A stretch of 11,419 nucleotides of DNA from Deltaproteobacteria bacterium (GTDB lineage Bacteria > Desulfobacterota > Deferrimicrobia > Deferrimicrobiales > Deferrimicrobiaceae). The stretch lies in assembly GCA_025357175.1 (NCBI GenBank), contig JANXPS010000312.1, forward strand, positions 1 through 11,419. Reading direction: 5' to 3'. The position numbers and the translations under genes are program-made. The notes under the pieces are model-generated. The model had not been told where the DNA came from and did no database searches. It saw only the letters and a list, made by a program, of their open reading frames with translations. Shown here piece after piece: positions 6,749 through 11,419 of the stretch (positions within the stretch are counted from its first letter, which is position 1; each line of letters starts with the position of its first letter).

Positions 6749-7147
6749 ATGCCCATTAACGACCATATATCGAATCTTATTGCGCGTGTTCGGAACGCCC
6801 AGGTGGCGCGCTTCGACCAACTCGAGCTTCCTTCGACGAAGGTTCTCGAAAACATCACCCAGATTCTCAAAGAAGAAGGGTTTATCAAGAATTTCCGGGT
6901 CGCTTCAGACGGCAAACAGCCCGTGCTTCGCATTTTCCTGAAGATCGTTCCCGACAATGGCTACGCCATCAAGGGTTTCAAGCGGGTCAGCAAGCTCAGC
7001 CGCCGGGTCTACGTTGGCAAGGATGACATCCCGACCGTCAAGAGCGGTTTCGGCATCTCCATCGTCTCGACCTCCCGGGGAGTCATGACGGGCGACAAGG
7101 CGCGGAAACTCGCCATCGGCGGGGAGTTGCTCTGCGAAGTCTGGTAA
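6749..7147 (+). CDS. rpsH: 30S ribosomal protein S8
   Basis: S8 is a primary binder of the 16S central domain (helix 21) and, in E. coli, the translational repressor of the spc operon. The 132-residue product has DHISNLIARVRNAQVARF (5-22), LPSTKVLENITQILKEEGFI (27-46), and the C-terminal RNA-binding domain with GFGISIVSTSRGVMTGDKARK (100-120), where STSRGVMT matches the highly conserved STSxGxMT contact motif, ending GGELLCEVW. The RNA-binding residues appear intact, so the protein could act on an mRNA mimic of helix 21. The candidate element at 5957-5976 lies about 770 bases upstream. Its Shine-Dalgarno (AGGAGGAT, 6738-6745) overlaps the rpsN stop. Identity is certain. Confidence 0.98.
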   Translation: MPINDHISNLIARVRNAQVARFDQLELPSTKVLENITQILKEEGFIKNFRVASDGKQPVLRIFLKIVPDNGYAIKGFKRVSKLSRRVYVGKDDIPTVKSGFGISIVSTSRGVMTGDKARKLAIGGELLCEVW

Positions 7148-7180
7148 GCCCGCCGCAAGGTTCATAACTGGAGGAAGAGA

Positions 7181-7714
7181 ATGTCTAGAATCGGTAAGAT
7201 GCCGATCCCGATCCCTGCCGGGGTCACCGTGTCGGTCGCAGAAGGTACAGTGACTGTCAAGGGGAAGAACGGCACGCTCGAATGCGCCGTCCCCGGACAG
7301 ATAGAGATTGCGATTTCCGAAGGGAACGCAATCGTTTCCATTACTTCTCCCGATGCCGGCAACCTGTACGGCATGTTCAGGACGATCCTGGCCAACATGG
7401 TCAAGGGCGTGACCGAAGGGTTCACAAAAGTTCTGGAAATCGTCGGAGTCGGCTATAAAGCCGAGTCCAAGCCCGAGGCGCTTCACTTGGCGCTAGGCTA
7501 TTCTCACCCGGTTATCTTTCCATTGCCCGCCGGAATCAAGGCCGAAGTCGAGGCCAACACGGTCATCAAGGTGATGGGCGTCAACAAGGAACTGGTCGGG
7601 GAGACCGCGGCCCGGATTCGTCGACTCCGCGCACCTGACGTATACAAGAACAAGGGCATCCGTTACCGGGGCGAGCGCCTCATCAAGAAAGTCGGCAAGG
7701 CGGGCGGGAAATAG
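7181..7714 (+). CDS. rplF: 50S ribosomal protein L6
   Basis: L6 sits near the base of the L7/L12 stalk and the sarcin-ricin loop, where it helps factor binding. It has two similar alpha/beta domains. The 177-residue product starts MSRIGKMPIPIPAGVTV and has GTVTVKGKNGTL (22-33) in domain 1. The linker reads VLEIVGVGYKAESK (84-97) and leads to GYSHPV (106-111) and MGVNKELVGETAARIRRLRAPDVYKNKGIRYRGE (132-165), the domain 2 signature. The KNKGIRY form differs a little from the more common KGKGIRY but keeps the charge. A GGAGG Shine-Dalgarno (7170-7174) gives a 6-base spacing. A 45-base gap to rplR is the second longest in the window and holds only a weak 4-5 bp inverted repeat. Confidence 0.98.
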   Translation: MSRIGKMPIPIPAGVTVSVAEGTVTVKGKNGTLECAVPGQIEIAISEGNAIVSITSPDAGNLYGMFRTILANMVKGVTEGFTKVLEIVGVGYKAESKPEALHLALGYSHPVIFPLPAGIKAEVEANTVIKVMGVNKELVGETAARIRRLRAPDVYKNKGIRYRGERLIKKVGKAGGK

Positions 7715-7759
7715 CAACCGGGTACACCCGTAATTCCAAACGACGGAGTTTTACGAGCC

Positions 7760-8128
7760 ATGAGCCACGAAAATAAGCGCGAAGCAGCAAGACTCAAGAG
7801 AAAAGTCCGGATCCGGAAAAACATCTTCGGTACCGAGGAGCGTCCCCGGCTCTCGGTGTTCCGCAGCGCCAAGCACATCTATGCCCAGTTGGTCATCGAT
7901 GCTACTGGTTCAACAATCGTTGCGGCCTCTACGCTGAGCCCCGAGATCAAGGATTCGATCGGTGATGTCGAAAAAAGCGACGCTGCCAAGAAGGTCGGCG
8001 AACTGATCGGCCGGAAGGCACTCGAGAAGAACATCAAGAAGGTCGTTTTCGATCGGAACGGCTTCCTGTATCACGGGCGCATCAAGGCACTTGCCGAAGG
8101 CGCTCGCGAATCAGGGCTTGAATTTTAA
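7760..8128 (+). CDS. rplR: 50S ribosomal protein L18
   Basis: L18 binds 5S rRNA and with L5 places it in the central protuberance. The 122-residue product has a basic N-terminal arm ([20 protein letters not shown], 11-30), [20 protein letters not shown] (28-47), a GST-AASTLS strand region, [15 protein letters not shown] (75-89) and the C-terminal [28 protein letters not shown] (95-122), which fits the family's FDRxGxxYHGRVKALAxAARE pattern. The start follows CGGAG (7744-7748) at 11 bases, weaker than most sites here, which may tune its level. A 41-base gap with no clear element leads to rpsE. Identity is certain. Confidence 0.98.
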   Translation: MSHENKREAARLKRKVRIRKNIFGTEERPRLSVFRSAKHIYAQLVIDATGSTIVAASTLSPEIKDSIGDVEKSDAAKKVGELIGRKALEKNIKKVVFDRNGFLYHGRIKALAEGARESGLEF

Positions 8129-8157
8129 CGATCTCAATCCGCATACGGAATCATGAC

Positions 8158-8164
8158 AGGGAGG
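8158..8164 (+). promoter_or_regulatory. Shine-Dalgarno site for the TTG start of rpsE
   Basis: AGGGAGG lies 5 bases before the TTG at 8170. An ATG at 8153 is out of frame with S5, so TTG is the supported start. Confidence 0.65.
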
Positions 8165-8169
8165 ACGGT

Positions 8170-8670
8170 TTGAAGATAGTCAATCCTGAAGGTCTGGATC
8201 TCAAGGACCGGGTAGTTCACATCAGTCGCGTTGCCAAGGTTGTCAAGGGCGGCAGGCGATTCTCGTTCAGCGCAGTGGTCGTCATCGGTGACGCGCTCGG
8301 CCACGTGGGAACAGGTCTCGGAAAGGCGAACGAAGTACCGGACGCCATCCGGAAGGCCGTGCAGAATGCCCGACGCGTTCTCATCAAGGTTCCTCTGGTC
8401 GAAGGCACGCTTCCCTATGAAGTCATCGGAGAATTCGGGGCGAGCAAAGTGATCATGCGGCCCGCCTCTCCCGGTACCGGCGTCATCGCCGGTGGTGGGG
8501 TCCGTGCGGTCATCGAGTCCGCGGGAATCTCCAACATCCTGACCAAGTCGCTGGGGAGCAACAACCCCCATAACCTGGTCAAGGCGACGATCAACGGGCT
8601 TTCCCAACTCCAGACACCTGAGCAGGTTCGGGCAATCCGCGGTCCGCGTGAAGAGGAGGCCTCCGTATGA
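8170..8670 (+). CDS. rpsE: 30S ribosomal protein S5
   Basis: S5 lies at the mRNA entry and the neck of the 30S subunit and affects fidelity and helicase action; its N-terminal loop neighbours the spectinomycin site. The 166-residue product has [29 protein letters not shown] (13-41), with [10 protein letters not shown] (26-35) being the double-stranded RNA-binding domain loop. No resistance-type change is evident in it. Then come [20 protein letters not shown] (44-63), the second domain with [29 protein letters not shown] (81-109), and [16 protein letters not shown] (129-144). The start is TTG. The stop overlaps the rpmD start as ATGA, pointing to coupled translation of the S5-L30 pair. Confidence 0.98.
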   Translation: MKIVNPEGLDLKDRVVHISRVAKVVKGGRRFSFSAVVVIGDALGHVGTGLGKANEVPDAIRKAVQNARRVLIKVPLVEGTLPYEVIGEFGASKVIMRPASPGTGVIAGGGVRAVIESAGISNILTKSLGSNNPHNLVKATINGLSQLQTPEQVRAIRGPREEEASV

Positions 8671-8861
8671 GCGCTTTTCTTAAGATCACGCTGGTCCGCG
8701 GGCTTAGCGGTCGCACCGACCATCAGCGGAAGGTTGTCAAGGGACTGGGCCTGACCAAAATGCACAGGGCTGTTCTGCGTAAAAATACCCCTGAAATCAG
8801 GGGGATGGTAGAGAAAGTTAAATTCCTGCTTCAGGTAGAGGAAACGGGAGAGGCAAAATGA
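8667..8861 (+). CDS. rpmD: 50S ribosomal protein L30
   Basis: L30 is a small 50S protein of ferredoxin-like fold, absent from some bacteria. The 64-residue product has [55 protein letters not shown] (residues 5-59), which keeps the family's LxxT-L-x-R-S-x-IG-x(6)-T-x(2)-LGL-x(4) layout; GLGLTKMHR (26-34) is the clearest motif. It begins by ATGA overlap with rpsE and ends by ATGA overlap with rplO, so three cistrons are linked without gaps. Its Shine-Dalgarno (AGGAGG, 8654-8659) lies in the end of rpsE and is followed at once by CCTCC, making a perfect 10-base palindrome. Identity is secure from motif and position. Confidence 0.96.
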   Translation: MSAFLKITLVRGLSGRTDHQRKVVKGLGLTKMHRAVLRKNTPEIRGMVEKVKFLLQVEETGEAK

Positions 8862-9307
8862 AACTTTCCGATCTTCGCCCCGCCGAAGGGGCTAAAACCG
8901 CCAAGAGACGTGTCGGGCGCGGCAAAGGGTCCGGTCTCGGGAAAACCTCGGGCAAGGGACACAAGGGTCTGAAGGCTCGGAGCGGCGGCGGTGTCAAGCC
9001 GGGTTACGAAGGCGGCCAGATGCCGATGCAGCGGCGGTTGCCCAAGCGCGGATTCACCAATATCTTCCGCAAGGAATTTGCGATCATCCAGGTGAAAGAC
9101 CTTAATATGTTCGAGGCCGGCACTGTCGTCGACGTCGAGCTGATCTGGGCCTCCGGGCTTGTCAATGACCTCAAGAACGGCATCAAGCTGCTTGCGAACG
9201 GGGAACTTACCCGTCCGCTGACCGTGAAGGTTAATAAAGCCAGCAAAGCCGCCTCTGACAAGGTGACTGCCGCCGGTGGGACCCTGGAGGTTGTTACCCC
9301 TTGCTGA
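8858..9307 (+). CDS. rplO: 50S ribosomal protein L15
   Basis: L15 is a late-binding 50S protein that threads a glycine- and lysine-rich arm into 23S rRNA and contacts many other proteins. The 149-residue product opens [37 protein letters not shown] (1-37), the typical basic arm. It continues with [27 protein letters not shown] (42-68), the family signature, and a globular end with [24 protein letters not shown] and GGTLEVV. The start overlaps the rpmD stop as ATGA, with GGGAG at 8846-8850 upstream. The end overlaps secY by 7 bases, so SecY translation likely depends on ribosomes ending L15; this rplO-secY linkage is conserved in many bacteria. Identity is certain. Confidence 0.98.
   Translation: MKLSDLRPAEGAKTAKRRVGRGKGSGLGKTSGKGHKGLKARSGGGVKPGYEGGQMPMQRRLPKRGFTNIFRKEFAIIQVKDLNMFEAGTVVDVELIWASGLVNDLKNGIKLLANGELTRPLTVKVNKASKAASDKVTAAGGTLEVVTPC
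9286..9290 (+). promoter_or_regulatory. Shine-Dalgarno site for the TTG start of secY
   Basis: GGAGG inside the rplO 3' end lies 10 bases before the TTG at 9301. No in-frame ATG or GTG lies nearby, and the usual SecY opening MLNGFQNI begins at this TTG. Confidence 0.6.
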
Positions 9308-10608
9308 ACGGCTTCCAGAACATCACCCGCGTACCTGAGCTCAAGCGTCGGTTGCTCATAACAGGGCTTCTGCTGATCGTTTATCGCATCGGAATCCATG
9401 TTCCCACGCCAGGGATAGACACCAAGGCTTTGGCTTCGGTGTTCGCGAACCAGGCTGGAACTCTTTTCGGCATGATCGATATGTTCTCGGGCGGTGCGCT
9501 AAGCCGTTTCTCCATCTTCACCCTCGGAATCATGCCCTATATCAGTTCCTCGATCATCCTCCAATTGCTGACGGTCGTTGTCCCCCAGCTCGAGAAACTG
9601 TCCAAAGAAGGTGATCTGGGGCGCAAGAAGATCACTCAGTACACCCGCTACGGAACGGTCGTTCTTTCCGTAATCCAGGGTTTCGGAATCGCCGTCGGTC
9701 TTGAAAGCGTCACTGCAGGGTCCGGGTCGGTCGTATTCAACCCAGGTTGGGGATTTCGGATCATGACGGTCCTGACGCTGACTTCCGGAACAGCATTCCT
9801 GATGTGGCTGGGTGAGCAGATTACCGAGCGCGGAATCGGCAACGGGATTTCGCTCATCATCTTCGCCGGTATCGTCGCGCGTTTCCCGAGCGGACTTGTT
9901 CGCACGATCACGCTGATCCGGACGGGTGAAATGAACCTGTTTTCCGGACTGTTTCTTTTGGCGCTGATGATCCTCGTGGTCGGGGCCATCATTTATTTCG
10001 AGCGCGCCCACCGAAGGATTCCCGTTCAATATGCGCGACGGATCGTCGGCCGCAAGGTTTACGGCGGGCAGAGCACCCACCTTCCGCTCAAGGTAAACAC
10101 CGCTGGGGTCATCCCGCCGATTTTCGCCTCGTCGATCCTGCTGTTTCCGGCGACCATAGCCAATTTTGCCAAAAACCCGGTCACCGAAAAAATATCGCAA
10201 ATGATGAATCCGGGCAGTCTTGTGTACGAAATCCTGTTCGTCGGGTTCATCATCTTCTTTTGTTACTTCTACACCGCGGTTTCTTTCAACCCGGTTGACG
10301 TTGCCGACAACATGAAGAAGTATGGCGGTTTCGTCCCCGGCATCCGTCCAGGGAAAAAGACTGCCGAATACATCGATCGGATTCTGACCCGGATTACCTT
10401 GGGCGGGGCCATTTACCTCTGCGTGATCTGCGTCCTGCCGAGTATCCTGATTGCCCGTTTCAACGTCCCTTTCTATTTCGGCGGAACCGGACTCCTGATC
10501 GTTGTCGGCGTGGCGATGGACACGATCCAGCAAATCGAATCCCATCTGATTACCCGTCATTACGAGGGTTTCCTGAAAAAGGGACAGATGAAGGGACGAA
10601 GGGGGTAG
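9301..10608 (+). CDS. secY: Preprotein translocase channel subunit SecY
   Basis: SecY is the inner-membrane channel through which SecA or the ribosome passes unfolded proteins, with SecE and SecG as partners. The 435-residue product has ten hydrophobic segments at about 17-36, 70-95, 115-135, 152-172, 180-197, 215-233, 265-287, 308-328, 366-386 and 392-410. The plug region lies near 55-72. Family signatures are [13 protein letters not shown] (28-40), [15 protein letters not shown] (76-90), [15 protein letters not shown] (174-188), [16 protein letters not shown] (265-280) and [15 protein letters not shown] (344-358), where Arg349 aligns with the SecA-sensitive cytosolic loop arginine (E. coli R357). 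The start is TTG inside rplO, a 7-base overlap, implying coupled and perhaps restrained translation. Length and order are normal; identity is certain. Confidence 0.98.
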   Translation: MLNGFQNITRVPELKRRLLITGLLLIVYRIGIHVPTPGIDTKALASVFANQAGTLFGMIDMFSGGALSRFSIFTLGIMPYISSSIILQLLTVVVPQLEKLSKEGDLGRKKITQYTRYGTVVLSVIQGFGIAVGLESVTAGSGSVVFNPGWGFRIMTVLTLTSGTAFLMWLGEQITERGIGNGISLIIFAGIVARFPSGLVRTITLIRTGEMNLFSGLFLLALMILVVGAIIYFERAHRRIPVQYARRIVGRKVYGGQSTHLPLKVNTAGVIPPIFASSILLFPATIANFAKNPVTEKISQMMNPGSLVYEILFVGFIIFFCYFYTAVSFNPVDVADNMKKYGGFVPGIRPGKKTAEYIDRILTRITLGGAIYLCVICVLPSILIARFNVPFYFGGTGLLIVVGVAMDTIQQIESHLITRHYEGFLKKGQMKGRRG

Positions 10609-10615
10609 TTTTTCG

Positions 10616-11266
10616 ATGAAGGGGATCATTCTGTTGGGACCTCCCGGTGCGGGAAAAGGCACTCAGGCCAAGCGGATTTCCTCTGAATTCGGAATCCCCC
10701 AGATTTCGACGGGCGACATGTTGCGGGAGGCCGTCAGGGACCGCACGCCGATGGGGTTGATGGCCAAAGGGTTCATGGACAGCGGCGACCTGGTTCCCGA
10801 CAACGTCGTAGTCGGGATCGTCAAGGATCGGCTTTCGGCCGCTGATTGCAACACGGGGTTCATCCTCGACGGGTTTCCGAGGACCATCCCGCAAGCCGAA
10901 GCGCTCCAGACGGCGACTTTCGAGCTCGGGAAGCAGATCGATATCGTCATTTCTCTCGATGTCGACCAAAAAGAGCTGATGACGCGACTCTGTGGCAGAA
11001 GGACTTGCAATAAATGCGGATCGATGTATCATGTTACGTTTAATCCTTCCCGGGTAGAGGGGAAGTGTGACCAGTGCGGCGGTGCCTTGATACAGCGTGA
11101 CGACGACCGCGAAGAAACCATCCAGGCCCGTCTGGTCAATTACAAAAAATCGACCGAACCGCTTGTCATGTTTTACGGCAACAGCGGGAAACTCAAGTCT
11201 GTCATGGCTTCGGGAAGCATTGACGCCATCACGGCCGAAATTTCCGGTTTGATCCGTTCGGTATGA
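10616..11266 (+). CDS. adk: Adenylate kinase, long form with zinc-type LID
   Basis: Adenylate kinase converts ATP plus AMP to two ADP in the cytoplasm and so balances adenine nucleotides. The 216-residue product has the P-loop GPPGAGKGT (8-16), the AMP-binding segment STGDMLREAV (31-40), GFILDGFPRTIPQAEAL (81-97) with the catalytic arginine Arg89, and the LID from about 125 to 164. The LID holds Cys131, Cys134, Cys151 and Cys154 in two CxxC pairs, the zinc-binding variant common in Gram-positive and several other phyla, followed by RDDDREETIQARL (161-173) with two conserved arginines. It starts 7 bases after secY with AAGGGGG (10599-10605) in the secY end, and its stop overlaps map as ATGA. 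The secY-adk-map order is widespread but not that of E. coli. Confidence 0.98.
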   Translation: MKGIILLGPPGAGKGTQAKRISSEFGIPQISTGDMLREAVRDRTPMGLMAKGFMDSGDLVPDNVVVGIVKDRLSAADCNTGFILDGFPRTIPQAEALQTATFELGKQIDIVISLDVDQKELMTRLCGRRTCNKCGSMYHVTFNPSRVEGKCDQCGGALIQRDDDREETIQARLVNYKKSTEPLVMFYGNSGKLKSVMASGSIDAITAEISGLIRSV

Positions 11267-11419
11267 TCCTCATCAAGTCGCCTCGCGAAATCGAGGCGCT
11301 CCGTCGTGCCGGCGGGCTGGTAGGAAAGTTCTTTGAAGAAGTAAGGCCGCTGGTCCGAGCCGGGAATACGACTTTCGACCTTGAGGATTGCGCGGTTTCT
11401 TATCTCGCGAGGCACTCCG
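11263..11419 (+). CDS. map: Methionine aminopeptidase type I, N-terminal part (runs off window)
   Basis: Methionine aminopeptidase removes the initiator methionine from new proteins at the ribosome exit. Only the first 52 codons lie in the window: ILIKSPREIEALRRAGGLV (2-20), FFEEVRPLVRAGNTTFDLED and AVSYLARHS. This matches the start of bacterial type I enzymes (the I-K-S/T-P-x-E-I-E-x-M/L-R-x-A-G pattern and P-G/A-x-T-T). The metal-binding Asp, His and Glu residues lie beyond the window, so activity cannot be judged. The ATG overlaps the adk TGA (ATGA), so translation is probably coupled. No N-terminal SH3-like zinc domain is present. The call rests on the N-terminal pattern plus the standard place after adk; confidence is high. 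Confidence 0.94.
   Translation, partial: MILIKSPREIEALRRAGGLVGKFFEEVRPLVRAGNTTFDLEDCAVSYLARHS

Noticed and set aside
7719..7730. Inverted repeat CGGGT-AC-ACCCG between rplF and rplR
   Set aside because: The stem is 4-5 bp with a tiny loop and no U-run follows; such repeats are common by chance in DNA of this composition, and the operon continues.
8138..8150. TCCG-CATA-CGGA inverted repeat between rplR and rpsE
   Set aside because: Only a 4-bp stem; flanking bases do not extend the pairing and it does not cover the rpsE Shine-Dalgarno.
9499..10662. Long open frame of 387 codons on the minus strand opposite secY
   Set aside because: It is antisense to a certain SecY gene, has no recognisable domain, is rich in Asp, Arg and Gln as expected from reversed GC-rich codons, and no Shine-Dalgarno or promoter was evident.
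1..11419. A novel accessory or defence system
   Set aside because: Every stretch is explained by universally conserved genes in standard order; no gap is over about 50 bases and there are no repeats, transposases or unfamiliar genes.

Overview
This window is one uninterrupted co-directional (+ strand) cluster of translation and secretion genes: the 3' end of tuf (EF-Tu), a complete S10 operon block (rpsJ-rplC-rplD-rplW-rplB-rpsS-rplV-rpsC-rplP-rpmC-rpsQ), a complete spc block (rplN-rplX-rplE-rpsN-rpsH-rplF-rplR-rpsE-rpmD-rplO-secY), then adk and the 5' end of map. That makes 25 genes, 21 of them ribosomal proteins. No gap exceeds about 50 bases, several genes overlap (TAATG or ATGA junctions, and a 7-base rplO/secY overlap), and almost every start has a purine-rich Shine-Dalgarno sequence. 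I see no terminator, no convincing internal promoter, no RNA gene, mobile element, CRISPR array or foreign-looking insert. The whole piece looks like part of one long str-S10-spc transcript.

The organism is a bacterium with moderately GC-rich DNA. The order tuf-S10-spc-secY-adk-map, the type Z (four-cysteine) S14, an L24 with a C-terminal four-cysteine cluster, and sequence details in S10, L2 and L3 recall the former Deltaproteobacteria (Desulfobacterota/Desulfuromonadota-like). That placement is from memory of family sequences and is low to moderate confidence.

Layout: 1-141 is the tuf end. Positions 166-5193 hold the S10 block, which supplies the tunnel proteins L4, L22, L23, L29 and L3, the peptidyl-transferase neighbours L2 and L16, and the 30S head and mRNA-entry proteins S10, S19 and S3. 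Positions 5221-9307 hold the spc ribosomal proteins. Positions 9301-10608 encode SecY, 10616-11266 adenylate kinase, and 11263 to the window end methionine aminopeptidase. The products together build ribosomes, thread nascent chains through the membrane, balance adenine nucleotides and trim the initiator methionine.

No undescribed system is visible; this is an ordinary core region. The points worth a second look are modest. They are a perfect 7-bp hairpin just before rplE, where the S8 autoregulatory site lies in E. coli; an unusual run of residues in a normally conserved RNA-binding stretch of L2 and a His-to-Leu change in its C-terminal signature; many TTG/GTG starts; and the lack of room for an S10 leader.
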